Positions 45,148-54,767 of a stretch of DNA of 64,000 nucleotides are shown here, one piece after another. How positions within the stretch are numbered: position 1 is the stretch's first letter; each line of letters starts with the position of its first letter. The notes beneath the pieces were generated by a model. The model was not told where the DNA came from and made no database searches. It worked only from the letters and a program-made list of their open reading frames with translations. The stretch lies in NCBI GenBank assembly GCA_022824495.1, contig JAJDZU010000024.1:310001-374000 (forward strand), given 5' to 3'. Source of the stretch: Chloroflexota bacterium (GTDB lineage: Bacteria > Chloroflexota > UBA11872). The position numbers and the translations under genes were made by a program.

Positions 45148-46086
45148 ATGTCTCGACCCGATCCGCTGCCCCCGGCCGTGAGGCTGAGCGATCCGCTGCA
45201 CCTCCTGGAGCCGCTCGGCGCTTCCGTATGTACCGTGGCCCAGCCCGGGGCGCTGGCGGTTGGACTGGGCATCGGCGCGCTGGCCGGTACGCTGACGGGC
45301 TTGGCCGGAGGTCTGGCCTTCATCCGGTCCCCGGCTGCCTTGGCCGCCGTCCCACTGGCCGCAGTCCTCGTCCTCCTCCTGTGGCCGTGGGCCTTGGGCG
45401 CAGCCGCGTTGATCACCGACCGCGCCACCGATGAGCGCGATGTCTCGGCTCGGCGCGCGCTGCGGGACGCCTTGCGACAGGCGCCCGCGCTGGCGCTGGC
45501 CGCGCTTCCGATTCTGCTGGCCGTCGGGGCCCTGGCGGTCGTTCAAACCGCCGTCTTCGGCTTCACCCGCCCGCCGGACACCGTAATCACCACCGAGCGG
45601 CCGGTGGCCCTGATTGCCGCGATCTTCGTGGTTCTGTTCCTGATTGACGCGATCGTGCTGGCAAGCGCCAATGTCTTTCTCTGGACCGTGGTCCCCCACG
45701 TCATCGTCGCTGGTCGGACCGCCGGCGCGGCTTACAACGAGGTCTTGGCGGGGCTCCGCACCCGCCCGGCCTGGACCCTGGCCTCGATGGCCGGTGTGCT
45801 GATTCTCGCCGGACTGGTAACGGGGGTGGGGATTGGCATCGTGACCGTGGCGCTGGCTGCGGTGTCCGTCGCTCAACTCGCCGGTGCCACCGAATTGGTG
45901 CTGCTGAAGTTCTCCGCACCCCTGTTCCAGGGCTCATTTGCCGTGTCCGCCGGCGATTTCGTCGCGGTCGTCGTCATCTTCACGGGCTTGGGCGCCGCAA
46001 TTGGCGCTGCCGCCGGCCTCGGCCATATGTTTGGAGTCGCCGGTGGCACAGGTCTACTGCGGGCTTCGGCCAATTACACACGCTGA
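45148..46086 (+). CDS. Multi-pass membrane protein of unknown function
   Basis: The 312-residue protein has about six hydrophobic segments: roughly 35-57, 64-90, 112-132, 150-180, 205-235 and 262-295. Ala, Val and Leu dominate. The layout (paired helices before and after a short loop, TDRATDERDVSARRALRDAL) recalls glycerophosphoryl-diester or DUF-type stress membrane proteins, but no signature is recognised. It is followed 38 bases later by a large membrane protein and may share its transcript. Confidence 0.65.
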   Translation: MSRPDPLPPAVRLSDPLHLLEPLGASVCTVAQPGALAVGLGIGALAGTLTGLAGGLAFIRSPAALAAVPLAAVLVLLLWPWALGAAALITDRATDERDVSARRALRDALRQAPALALAALPILLAVGALAVVQTAVFGFTRPPDTVITTERPVALIAAIFVVLFLIDAIVLASANVFLWTVVPHVIVAGRTAGAAYNEVLAGLRTRPAWTLASMAGVLILAGLVTGVGIGIVTVALAAVSVAQLAGATELVLLKFSAPLFQGSFAVSAGDFVAVVVIFTGLGAAIGAAAGLGHMFGVAGGTGLLRASANYTR

Positions 46087-46124
46087 TCCGCCCACACAAC
46101 CGCCGCCGCCCCGAGTAACGCGCC

Positions 46125-48905
46125 GTGCCTGAAATGCTGGCGGTCGGCCTGGAGGCGGCCACCGTGGTGTTGGCCATGTCCGCGGCCTGCATGCTGGCCG
46201 GCTACGGCCTCACCCGCCTGCTGGCGACGCCTGAGCTACGACTAACGGGACTGCTTCCGGTTCCCCTGGTCGGGGCGGCCGCCTTGATCGTTGGAACCTA
46301 CGCGCTCAACGTCGTCGTTGACCTGCGAGTCGCAACCGCCGTGCTTCTGAGCGCCGCTGCCGCGCTGGCCGCCTGGACCGTGCGTCGCGACGGCTGGTGG
46401 CTACCGCGGCCCACAAAACCGCAGACCGTCGTCCTGGTTGCCGGCGCCCTGCTCCTGGCCACGGCCTTCCTGCCCCACCTTCACGGTCGCTCGGGGGCGA
46501 TGTTGGGTCTGAATATCGACGAAGACCTCTACGTCCCTCTGGCCGAGGCCCTCAAGTGGAACACCGTCTTCATGCAAGGGCTGACCGACGGACCGTTCCA
46601 GGAAGAGTTCCAGAGTCTGCGCAACCACTCACGCGGCTGGGGCTTTCCGTACCTGCTGTCCATCGGCTCGATCCTCTCCAACGCCCCCGCCTTCCACGCC
46701 TACGCGCCGCTGCTGTATCTGCTGCTCGCCGCCAGCGTGCCCGCCGTCTACATCTTTGCCCGAACCGGCCTCCGGATGTCCGAACGCCCCTCGGGCCTAG
46801 CAGCGACCGTATACGCGCTGCACGGGCTGCCGCTCTGGATTGCCGGCATGGGCTTCGGACCGCACACCGTCGCCTTTGCGCTCTTCCCGCTGGCGGCCGC
46901 GACGGGCATCGTGGCGCTGCGGAGCGGCGGCGCGCGGGCACTGGCCTTGGCCGCGTTGGCCAGTGCCGCCCTCCTGGTGTCCTACTTCTGGGCCATATCC
47001 GCCGTCTACCTGGCCGTGGCGGTCACGCTGGTCGCGGTGCAAATCGTCACCGCAGGCCGGGTGTCTACCACCCTGCGTCGCGCCCTGGCCTTGGGCGTTG
47101 GAACGGCCATTTTGGGCGCCTCCGGAATCGCCTGGCTCCTTGTGTGGGCGCTGCCGAAGCTTGTCGACATTGCGGGCGATCTCAACGGCCAGTTCGGCAA
47201 TGCGTGGGGCGACCGGCAATTCGCCAACGTGGAACTGGCCTTCGGCCTGGAGGCCTACCGCCTCATCCCGCGCGACGGCCCCCTGGAGCTGCTCCTCGGC
47301 GGGGGCGGCACAGACGCGCTTGAAACCGTCCTCGGCGCCCTCTTCTGGCCCGCGCTGGCCCTGGCCCTGCTCGGTGCCTTCACGGTGCGCGGCGATCAGC
47401 GCGTGACCCTGGCGCTGGCCGCCGGCTTCGCCGGTTTCATGCTCTGGGTCGCCGCTGGCGCGGGCTACCACTACGGCCACTTCAAGAACCTCTCGTACGT
47501 GGCCTTTCTGGTTGCCGTGCTGCTGGCGTCCGGAGTCGCCAACATCTACCACGGCGAATTCAAGCTTTGGAACGATGCAGCGACACGTCGTCTTGAGGCA
47601 CGGCTGGCACCCTATGAGCCCGCCCTCAGCCGTGTCGCCGTCAGCATCCTGGCCGTCCTCTCACTGGCGCTGATCTACAACACCTACCTCAGCGTCTGGT
47701 GGAACTGGCAGGGCGTGGGCTGGAACGCCGAGCGCCGCATCGCGCACGACGCGCGCGCGGTTGCCGACCGCGTGCCGCTCGGCAGCCGCGTCTACTTCGC
47801 ACCCGGCCTGACCTACCCGGTACCCGAGGCCCGGCGCCGCATCGGCGACCACGTGCTGGCCTTTCACTATCCCAAGCATCAGTCCGAATCGTGGGCCCGG
47901 CGCGCCACCGGCGTGTGGGCCGGGCTATTGGTCGGGCGCAAGCTCGGCGGGCTCGCCAGTTCCCCCGCCTATCCCTATGAAAACCTGGCCGACCCGGCCT
48001 ACGACTACCTGGTGCTCAACAGCTCCGACGATCCCCGAACCCACGGACTGCTCCAGGCCGACGCGATCCATACCACCCCATACTGGACCATCTACAAGGA
48101 CGCGCCAGGACGGCGGCTGACCGCAGATGACCTGGCTCTTGCGCTTGGCAAATTGGACATCCCCGCGACCGGAGGGCTTCAGTTCGGCCTGCGCGACGGG
48201 CGGCTGGCCACCGGCGCCGACCTGCAACCGGCCGACCAGCCCATTCTTTTCGGCGTCGTTTCCGCATCAGGTGGAGTCATCACGGCCGGTCCAGCCGAGA
48301 TAAACGTCAACCCGGGCCTCACCTGGATTACCGTCCCACCCAGTCCTGGCACTGCGCTGCAGGTCAGCGCCGGCGAACCTACTGTCCGCCCTCGGATCGT
48401 CGCCGCGCGGCTGACGCCTCACGCTGAGGCTGGAACTGTTACGGCCGAATATGTTCCCCGCCACACCATTTCAGTGGACGTGAACTCCCAGGACGGCGCA
48501 ATCAGCGGCGCCATCATCACCACCAACCCCACCGGCACCGGCGGCAGCGTCGGCATAGCCTATGCGGAAGTCCCGCGCTCCGGTGCGCCCGCCTCCCACG
48601 GATTTTGGTCGAGCGCTGCCCACATCACCGCGCCGGCGCAGCGGATTGAGTTTCGTTACGACCCGAAAGCCCGCACCTTCACGGAAACGGTCGACGGCCG
48701 GAGCCATCCCCCGCAGGTAGCCCGCCAAACGGAGCCTACCGGCGACTACCGGCTGAGCCTCCTGCTCTCGCGCGGCCTGATCGACGACCTGTCGATCCTG
48801 CTTATGGACTACAGCCTGCGGGTTGGCACATTGACTGCCGCGCAGTCCTTCCGCCAGACCTACGTCTTCGACATGCCAATCCGGCCTCTGCCGGACGAGT
48901 CGTAG
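46125..48905 (+). CDS. Large GT-C-like membrane protein with C-terminal extracytoplasmic domain
   Basis: The 926-residue protein has at least eleven hydrophobic segments in its first 540 residues and a soluble remainder. LNIDEDLYVPLAEALKWN after the third or fourth helix looks like the acidic loop of GT-C glycosyltransferases. The C-terminal half has two beta-rich parts; the last (FWSSAAHITAPAQRIEFRYD) could be a carbohydrate-binding-like sandwich. No specific family can be named. It probably handles lipid-linked sugars, by analogy. GTG at 46125 or ATG at 46134 is the start. Confidence 0.65.
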   Translation: MPEMLAVGLEAATVVLAMSAACMLAGYGLTRLLATPELRLTGLLPVPLVGAAALIVGTYALNVVVDLRVATAVLLSAAAALAAWTVRRDGWWLPRPTKPQTVVLVAGALLLATAFLPHLHGRSGAMLGLNIDEDLYVPLAEALKWNTVFMQGLTDGPFQEEFQSLRNHSRGWGFPYLLSIGSILSNAPAFHAYAPLLYLLLAASVPAVYIFARTGLRMSERPSGLAATVYALHGLPLWIAGMGFGPHTVAFALFPLAAATGIVALRSGGARALALAALASAALLVSYFWAISAVYLAVAVTLVAVQIVTAGRVSTTLRRALALGVGTAILGASGIAWLLVWALPKLVDIAGDLNGQFGNAWGDRQFANVELAFGLEAYRLIPRDGPLELLLGGGGTDALETVLGALFWPALALALLGAFTVRGDQRVTLALAAGFAGFMLWVAAGAGYHYGHFKNLSYVAFLVAVLLASGVANIYHGEFKLWNDAATRRLEARLAPYEPALSRVAVSILAVLSLALIYNTYLSVWWNWQGVGWNAERRIAHDARAVADRVPLGSRVYFAPGLTYPVPEARRRIGDHVLAFHYPKHQSESWARRATGVWAGLLVGRKLGGLASSPAYPYENLADPAYDYLVLNSSDDPRTHGLLQADAIHTTPYWTIYKDAPGRRLTADDLALALGKLDIPATGGLQFGLRDGRLATGADLQPADQPILFGVVSASGGVITAGPAEINVNPGLTWITVPPSPGTALQVSAGEPTVRPRIVAARLTPHAEAGTVTAEYVPRHTISVDVNSQDGAISGAIITTNPTGTGGSVGIAYAEVPRSGAPASHGFWSSAAHITAPAQRIEFRYDPKARTFTETVDGRSHPPQVARQTEPTGDYRLSLLLSRGLIDDLSILLMDYSLRVGTLTAAQSFRQTYVFDMPIRPLPDES

Positions 48906-48937
48906 GCTCGGGCTCCGACCTGCCGGAGGTCCGTGTC

Positions 48938-49822
48938 ATGGCCCTCAAGTTCGCCCGTTACCTGCTTTCGGGAACGGCATTCCCCACGCACTCGGCGTCC
49001 GACCTTGTCGCGGAGGCCCGTGCACTGAATATAGACGCCGTAGACCTTTTGGTTGCCACCGACGGTCAGGTGGACCCTGGGCAGGCTATCGACTTGATCG
49101 AAGTCACCGTCGACTGCGCCGACGCCGGGGTGCAGGTTGCGATGGTCACCACCGAGTTGACCTCGCCCTTCGATGACCACGCCGAAGATATTCACCGCGG
49201 CTGCGAGGAAGCGCGGGTTCCGTACATCCGCTATGGCGCTTGGGCGCGACTCGAGGGCGAGGCCTACCTGGACTCCCTGCAAGCCGCCCGCGCTGGCCTG
49301 CGCGGCCTGGAGACACTCTGCCGCCGCCACAACCTGCGTGCGCTCGTGCGCCAACTCCCCGGATCCCTCCAGGAACAGTCCGGCCACGCCGCCGCCCTGC
49401 TGCACGGCCGTCTGCCGGGCTACGTGGGGATGTGCCTGGCTCCAGGCGAACTCGGCCCCATCGCTCCCGAAGCTTGGCGCCTGGACCTCGACGCGCTCGA
49501 CGACCATGTCCAGGCCCTCAGCATCACCAACTCCGCCCTCATGTCCGGGCCGGACGGCTGGTCGTGCACACCCGCCACCCTCACCGACGGCGTAGCCGAC
49601 TGGCCCCAGCTACTCGACGAAATAACCCAACGCGATCTCGACGTCTTCGCAATCCTCGAGAGTCCCTACCACGCTGGCGCCGTCTGGAGTCACGACCCGG
49701 AGGCGTTGCCTGCCCCACGCGACCTGCTACGCGACGATCTCCGCCTAGTCCGCCGGCGCCTCGGATCCAAACCCGTCCGCCGTCAGTCCAACAAGCCGCG
49801 CCGCTGGTACCGGCCCCTCTAG
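48938..49822 (+). CDS. TIM-barrel protein, xylose isomerase-like superfamily
   Basis: The 294-residue protein shows the alternating strand/helix pattern of AP-endonuclease-2-type barrels. Examples are IDAVDLLVATDG, GVQVAMVTTEL, VPYIRYGAW, NLRALVRQLPG, YVGMCLAPGEL and DVFAILESPYH. Typical metal ligands (Glu, Asp, His) are only partly visible, so catalysis is uncertain. GGAGG lies eight bases before the ATG. It follows the large membrane protein by 32 bases. The stop shares CTAG with the convergent zinc-ribbon frame. Confidence 0.65.
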   Translation: MALKFARYLLSGTAFPTHSASDLVAEARALNIDAVDLLVATDGQVDPGQAIDLIEVTVDCADAGVQVAMVTTELTSPFDDHAEDIHRGCEEARVPYIRYGAWARLEGEAYLDSLQAARAGLRGLETLCRRHNLRALVRQLPGSLQEQSGHAAALLHGRLPGYVGMCLAPGELGPIAPEAWRLDLDALDDHVQALSITNSALMSGPDGWSCTPATLTDGVADWPQLLDEITQRDLDVFAILESPYHAGAVWSHDPEALPAPRDLLRDDLRLVRRRLGSKPVRRQSNKPRRWYRPL

Positions 49823-50028
49823 CCGCACGCTCCCCAGCCGCACGCCGGACAGCTCAGGCAGCGGCCCAGCGGACGCAGCGGAACCCGGCAGTCCGGGCAC
49901 GCCTGCATCGCCCGAACCCGCCCCTCACCGCGCCACCGTGGCGTCGGACGCGCCGCCGTCGCCAACTGCGACGACGGCCTCCCCGCGTATCCTGCCACCC
50001 GTACGGCAAATGTTCGTTCGGTATTCAT
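49819..50028 (-). CDS. Small zinc-ribbon protein resembling the C-terminus of class II ribonucleotide reductase
   Basis: The ATG at 50028 has AGGA six bases upstream and gives 69 residues; an internal ATG at 49908 would give 29. The C-terminus has CPDC, then CLSCPACGW, then a final Cys-Gly. The spacing CxxCx8CxxCxxCGxxxC is like the end of NrdJ, where the cysteines bind zinc and pass electrons to the active site. The N-terminal half is basic and featureless. The stop overlaps the neighbouring gene in CTAG, as in other real convergent pairs here. It could be a stand-alone ribbon or a remnant of nrdJ. Confidence 0.45.
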   Translation of the reverse strand: MNTERTFAVRVAGYAGRPSSQLATAARPTPRWRGEGRVRAMQACPDCRVPLRPLGRCLSCPACGWGACG

Positions 50029-50198
50029 ATGGCATCCTAGCAACCCGTTCGTTTTTTGTCAGGCCGCAAGGCTGCTATGCCGATGAGGCATCAGGACTTC
50101 CGCACTTCGTCGGACGAGTGGCTCCGACGACTGCACGAGACAATCCTGCCGAATGGGACACAATGCGGAGTGCCCACACGCCCTGGGAGTCTCAAGCG

Positions 50199-51953
50199 AT
50201 GCTGAACAAGGCGGCCGCCGATCTGCTGGAGGGCTTTGCCGATGCGCTGGAGATTCGCGGGGCCAATACGTTTCGCGTGCGGGCGTTCCGCAACGCGGCG
50301 CGGCGGGTGGACTCGCTGACCACGGACGTTGCGGAACTGGTGGAGAGCGGCGAGATTTCCAAGGTCCGGGGCATCGGCAAGGGCATCGCGGGGGTGCTGG
50401 GCGAATTTGTCGAAAAGGGCCGCGTGGACGAGTACGAGGAGATGCGGGCCGAGATTCCGGACAGCGTCTTCGAGATGCTGCTGATTCCCGGCCTGGGCCC
50501 AAAGACAGCCGCGACGCTGTACAACAAGCACGGGATCGACAGCGTGGACGCGCTGGAAGCGGCGGCGCGCGAGGGGCAACTGGCCGGTATCCGCACGATT
50601 GGCGCCAAGCGCCAGGCGCGGCTGCTGCGGGAACTGGGACGGTTCCGAGAGCGGATCGCGCGGCGGCGGCTGGGGGACGTGCTGCCGATTGCCGAGCGAC
50701 TGATCGCGCACGTGGAGGCGGCGCCCGGGGTTCAGACCGTGCAGTACGCGGGCAGCCTGCGGCGCGGACGGGAGACTATCGGCGACCTGGACATCCTGGC
50801 AGCCGCCGACGAACCCGGACCGGTGATGGAGCACTTCGTCGCGGCCGAGGACGTGGAAGAGGTCGTGGGTACCGGCGGGACCAAGACGGCCGTACTGGTG
50901 AACGGCGGGTTCCAGGTGGATTTGCTGGTGGTGGCGCCGGACGAGTTCGGGGCGGCACTGGCGTATTTCACGGGGTCGAAGGAACACAACATCGAGATCC
51001 GGGCGCGGGCGTTGCAGCGGGGGCTGTCGCTGAACGAGCGGGGGTTCCTGGACTCGGAGACCGGGCAGCGGCGACCGGCGGCGACCGAGGAGGACGTGTA
51101 CGCGGCGGTGGGGCTGCCATGGATCGACCCGGCGCTGCGCGAAAACCGGGGAGAGATCGAGGCGGCCGAGGCGGAGACGCTGCCGGACCTGATCGAGCTT
51201 GGCGACATCAAGGGCGAGCTGCACGGGCACTCGCTGTGGAGCGACGGGGCGGCGTCAATCGGCCAGATGGTCGATGCCGCCAGGCGGCGCGGATTGGCTT
51301 ACTTTGCGGTGACCGACCACTCGGGCAGCCTGCTGGTGGCCAACGGGCTCAGTCCGGAGCGGCTGGCGGAGCAGACCGGGGAGATCACGCGCGAGCGGGC
51401 GGCATCGCCCGATACCCGCCTGCTTCATGGCAGCGAGGTGGAGATCCTGCCCGACGGCAGCCTGGACTTCAGCGACGAGATCCTGGCCTCGCTAGACGTG
51501 GTGGTGGCCTCGATTCACAGCAATTTCAACCAGCCGCCCGAGCAAATGACGGAACGGCTGATCGCGGCGATCGAGAACCCGCACGTGGACATCATCGGGC
51601 ACCCCACCGGACGCATGCTGGGTCTGCGGGACGGCTACACGTTTGACGTGGAGGCGGTGCTGAAGGCCGCCGCCGCCACCGGTACCGCGCTGGAGATAAA
51701 CGCGGCGCCGGAACGGCTGGACCTGGACGACACGACAGCGCGACGCGCCTCTGAACTGGGCGTCCCAATCTCGATCAACAGCGACGCGCACCATCCCGAC
51801 AGCCTGGCCTCCATGCGCTACGGCGTGCTGACGGCCCGCCGGGCCTGGCTGCGGGCGGCGGACGTGATCAACGCGCTGCCGCTGGACGACCTGCTGGCCT
51901 GGCTGGCGCAGCCGAAGCCAAGGCGTTGGAAGCCTGGAACAGACCAAAGCTAA
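50199..51953 (+). CDS. polX: DNA polymerase/3'-5' exonuclease PolX
   Basis: The ATG at 50199 has GGGAG nine bases upstream and gives 584 residues. The N-terminal part is a family X polymerase: helix-hairpin-helix repeats (VRGIGKGIAG, IPGLGPKTAATL), then the nucleotidyltransferase motif AGSLRRGRETIGDLDILAA and the third Asp in FQVDLLVV. The C-terminal part is a PHP phosphoesterase with GELHGHSLWSDG, VTDHSG, HGSEVEIL, SIHSNF, IGHPTGR and NSDAHH. PolX fills short gaps in base excision repair. All expected metal ligands appear present. Confidence 0.95.
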   Translation: MLNKAAADLLEGFADALEIRGANTFRVRAFRNAARRVDSLTTDVAELVESGEISKVRGIGKGIAGVLGEFVEKGRVDEYEEMRAEIPDSVFEMLLIPGLGPKTAATLYNKHGIDSVDALEAAAREGQLAGIRTIGAKRQARLLRELGRFRERIARRRLGDVLPIAERLIAHVEAAPGVQTVQYAGSLRRGRETIGDLDILAAADEPGPVMEHFVAAEDVEEVVGTGGTKTAVLVNGGFQVDLLVVAPDEFGAALAYFTGSKEHNIEIRARALQRGLSLNERGFLDSETGQRRPAATEEDVYAAVGLPWIDPALRENRGEIEAAEAETLPDLIELGDIKGELHGHSLWSDGAASIGQMVDAARRRGLAYFAVTDHSGSLLVANGLSPERLAEQTGEITRERAASPDTRLLHGSEVEILPDGSLDFSDEILASLDVVVASIHSNFNQPPEQMTERLIAAIENPHVDIIGHPTGRMLGLRDGYTFDVEAVLKAAAATGTALEINAAPERLDLDDTTARRASELGVPISINSDAHHPDSLASMRYGVLTARRAWLRAADVINALPLDDLLAWLAQPKPRRWKPGTDQS

Positions 51954-51965
51954 AGGAGTGGACGC

Positions 51966-52739
51966 ATGGACTTGGGATTGAGCGGGAAGGTTGCGTTGGT
52001 GACCGGCGGGAGCCGGGGGATTGGGCGGTCGATTGCGTTGGCGTTGGCGGCTGAGGGCTGCCACGTGGCGATTACCGCGCGCGGGCGCGAACGGTTGGAG
52101 CAGACGGTGGGAGAGATCGAGGCGGCGGGCGTGAGGGCGGCCGGGATCGAGCTGGACATGGCGCAGGAATCGGCGTCCGCGCAGGCGGTCGAGCAGACGG
52201 TTGAAGCGTTGGGGCGGCTGGACGTGCTGGTGAACAATGTGGGCGGATCGACCGGCGGCGGCACGTTTCAGGCGGCCACGGACGACGATTGGGCCGCGAC
52301 GATGGACGTGAACCTGTGGCCGGCCATCCGGGTCAGCCGCGCGGCCCTGCCGCACATGCGGGCGCAGGGCGCCGGGCGGATTATTCACATCACGTCGATC
52401 TACGGGCGCGAGCAGGGCGGTCCGCCGACGTACAACGCCGCCAAGTCGGCCATGAACAGCCTGTCGAAGACCATGGCGCGTGAACTGGCGCCGGAGGGCA
52501 TCACGGTGAACGCGGTGGCGCCCGGCTCGATCATCTTTCCGGGCGGCGGCTGGGAACAACGGATGCAGGCGGATCCGGAGGGAATGGCGGAGTTCCTGCG
52601 ACAGGACTTTCCGATGGGACGCTTCGGGCATCCCGAGGAGGTCGCGGCGGTGGTGGCGTTCCTGGCGTCGGACCAGGCCAGCCTGGTGACGGGGGCCTGC
52701 CTGAACGTGGACGGCGGCCAGACGCGCGCGAACGTCTGA
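51966..52739 (+). CDS. Short-chain dehydrogenase/reductase (classical SDR)
   Basis: The 257-residue NAD(P) oxidoreductase has the cofactor motif TGGSRGIG, NNVGG, the catalytic Ser in HITSIYG and YNAAK with the Tyr and Lys. The end LVTGACLNVDGGQTR is standard. It follows PolX by twelve bases but belongs functionally to the next three genes, which look like a small acid or sugar-acid catabolic set. The real substrate is not readable. Confidence 0.9.
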   Translation: MDLGLSGKVALVTGGSRGIGRSIALALAAEGCHVAITARGRERLEQTVGEIEAAGVRAAGIELDMAQESASAQAVEQTVEALGRLDVLVNNVGGSTGGGTFQAATDDDWAATMDVNLWPAIRVSRAALPHMRAQGAGRIIHITSIYGREQGGPPTYNAAKSAMNSLSKTMARELAPEGITVNAVAPGSIIFPGGGWEQRMQADPEGMAEFLRQDFPMGRFGHPEEVAAVVAFLASDQASLVTGACLNVDGGQTRANV

Positions 52740-52751
52740 AGCAGCGGCCCC

Positions 52752-52757
52752 TATACT
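52752..52757 (+). promoter_or_regulatory. Putative -10 element of the lyase gene
   Basis: TATACT lies 34 bases before the ATG at 52791, between the SDR and the DapA-like gene. No good -35 is visible. Confidence 0.3.
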
Positions 52758-52790
52758 TCGAGTCGCCGACCTGACTGGGGCGCCCAGACT

Positions 52791-53714
52791 ATGACTCGAT
52801 TCCAGGAACGCCTGCACGGCGTGATTCCGGCTTTGCTCACGCCGTTGACGGCGGACCTTGCGGCGGACGGTCCCGCCATGCGTCGGCTGGCGCGACGGGT
52901 TCTGGACGCCGGTTGTCACGGCTACGTGCTGCTGGGCACAACGGGCGAATTCGCGGCGATTGACGACGATCAGCGTGCGGTGGCCATCCGTGCAGGAGTC
53001 GAAGAGGCCGACGGCGAAGTGCCCGTGATCGTGGCCTGTGGTCAGCCGTGTGTTGAACGCACGCACCGCCAGGCGGTCCAGGCCGGCGACCTGGGGGCCG
53101 ACGGCCTACTGGTCAACCCGCCGTTCTACTTTCCGATGAGCGACGACGAGGTCGTCCGCTACTTCGAGGATCTGGTGGCGGCGTCGCCGGTCCCGGTTCT
53201 CCTATACAACATCCCGGGCATGACCAAGGTGTCGGTGGACGCGGCCACGCTGTTGCGTCTGCGGGATGTGGGCGTGCAGGGCACCAAGGACAGTTCGGGC
53301 AGCCCGCAGAACCTGTTGGACTACCTGGACGCGATGCGCGGGGACGACTTCCGAGTGATCGTGGGCGGCGACGCGACGCTGCTGCACGCGCTTAACTCCG
53401 GGGCCGCCGGCACGACCGGTCCCGCGCCCAACGTGGCGCCACAACTCGTCTGCGCGATCTATAACGCCTGGTGCGACGGCGATCTGGAGGCCGCGGCGGC
53501 CGCCCAGAACCGGCAGAACGAGTTCATGCGCGCGCTGTCCGGCCACTCGCCATTCCTACAAGCCACGGCCAAGGGTGTATTGAACCGGCTGGGGATCATG
53601 GAGTCTTGGGTAGCGCCGCCGAAGACTTCGCTGGACGACGCGGCCATCGACGCGGCGTTTGAGGCCGTGAAGGAATACCTGCCTGAGTACGAGCCGGCGG
53701 CGGTAGGCGTCTGA
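52791..53714 (+). CDS. DapA-family aldolase/lyase
   Basis: The 307-residue TIM barrel belongs to the dihydrodipicolinate synthase/N-acetylneuraminate lyase family. LLGTTGEFAAIDDDQR is the substrate carboxylate loop, YNIPGMTKVSV holds the conserved Tyr, and GTKDSSG the Schiff-base Lys. The lysine-pathway role is unlikely, as no dap genes are nearby; the SDR, isomerase-like and hydroxyacid dehydrogenase neighbours instead suggest a 2-keto-3-deoxy sugar acid or similar substrate. Confidence 0.88.
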   Translation: MTRFQERLHGVIPALLTPLTADLAADGPAMRRLARRVLDAGCHGYVLLGTTGEFAAIDDDQRAVAIRAGVEEADGEVPVIVACGQPCVERTHRQAVQAGDLGADGLLVNPPFYFPMSDDEVVRYFEDLVAASPVPVLLYNIPGMTKVSVDAATLLRLRDVGVQGTKDSSGSPQNLLDYLDAMRGDDFRVIVGGDATLLHALNSGAAGTTGPAPNVAPQLVCAIYNAWCDGDLEAAAAAQNRQNEFMRALSGHSPFLQATAKGVLNRLGIMESWVAPPKTSLDDAAIDAAFEAVKEYLPEYEPAAVGV

Positions 53715-53808
53715 GCGCCGTCGCCAACGGAATTGTTCGACACGCCCAACGGGCTCGCGTCACCATAGGCATGCCGCGCGTCCGTCCGCCTGAGGGAGTT
53801 TTGCCGCC

Positions 53809-54735
53809 GTGAATCGACCGCCCGAGGCCTACATGCACATCGGGATCGTGCAGTTCATGCTGCACCCCGAACTCCAGACCGGCGACGGACCCGCCGTGGA
53901 AGCCGCCGAGGCGTTGGCGGCCGACGGGTTCTTTCATGCACTGGAGATCGCACACATCAACGATCCGTCGGAGCGTGCCGCCATGCGCCGGCTGGCCGAG
54001 TCCGCACACCTGACGCTTGGCTACGGGGCGCACCCGTTGATCCTCAGTGGCGGCCTGAACCTGGCCTCGGCCGACGCGAGCGCGCGCGGCGACGCGGTGA
54101 CCCAGGTCAAGGGCGCCATCGACCAGGCGGCCGAACTGGGCATCACGATGGTGACGCTGCTGGACGGGCCCAACTCGGCGCCCGCGCCGGGCGGCGAGGA
54201 AGCCGCCGTGGCGAGCGTCGTGGAGTCACTGACAGAACTCTGCGACTACGCCAGCCGGCAGAACATCTGGATCGCGCTGGAGCAGTTCGACCGGGCCATC
54301 GAGAAGAATTCGCTGCTCGGCCCCATCGACCTGTGCGTGCGCGTCAGCGAGATGGTGCGCGCCTCCACCCCGAACTTCGGGCTGTGCCTTGACCTGAGCC
54401 ACCTGCCGCTGCTGGACGAAGATCCGCCCACCTCTCTGCGCGCGGCCGGCGAGCACCTGATCCAGGCGCACATCGGCAACTGCGTCATGCGCGACCGCAA
54501 TCACCCGCAGTACGGCGACCAGCACCCGGTCTTCGGCGACCCGGCGGGCGAGAACGACGTGCCGGAACTGGCCGCGTACCTGAAGACGCTGCTGGAGATT
54601 GGATACATTGAACGCGACTTGCCGACGCCGATGCCGCTCGTCTCGTTCGAGATGAAGCCGGCCCCGGACCAGTCGGCAGCGGCGATAATCGGCAACTGCA
54701 AGCGCACGTTCCAACTCGCCTGGGCGCAGGTCTAG
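53809..54735 (+). CDS. Sugar phosphate isomerase/epimerase-like TIM barrel
   Basis: The 308-residue protein has the barrel order of AP-endonuclease-2-type isomerases: HIGIVQFML at the first strand, FHALEIAHIND, ITMVTLLDGPNS, NIWIALEQFDRAIEKN with a Glu, NFGLCLDLSHLPLLDEDP with Asp and His, and LIQAHIGNCVMRD with His. These fit a divalent-metal site. GAGGGAG precedes the GTG start; an ATG at 53833 is possible. It lies in the same-strand catabolic set. Confidence 0.75.
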   Translation: MNRPPEAYMHIGIVQFMLHPELQTGDGPAVEAAEALAADGFFHALEIAHINDPSERAAMRRLAESAHLTLGYGAHPLILSGGLNLASADASARGDAVTQVKGAIDQAAELGITMVTLLDGPNSAPAPGGEEAAVASVVESLTELCDYASRQNIWIALEQFDRAIEKNSLLGPIDLCVRVSEMVRASTPNFGLCLDLSHLPLLDEDPPTSLRAAGEHLIQAHIGNCVMRDRNHPQYGDQHPVFGDPAGENDVPELAAYLKTLLEIGYIERDLPTPMPLVSFEMKPAPDQSAAAIIGNCKRTFQLAWAQV

Positions 54736-54767
54736 CGCCGGGCAGGGCAGCGAGGGAGCACTCCGAC

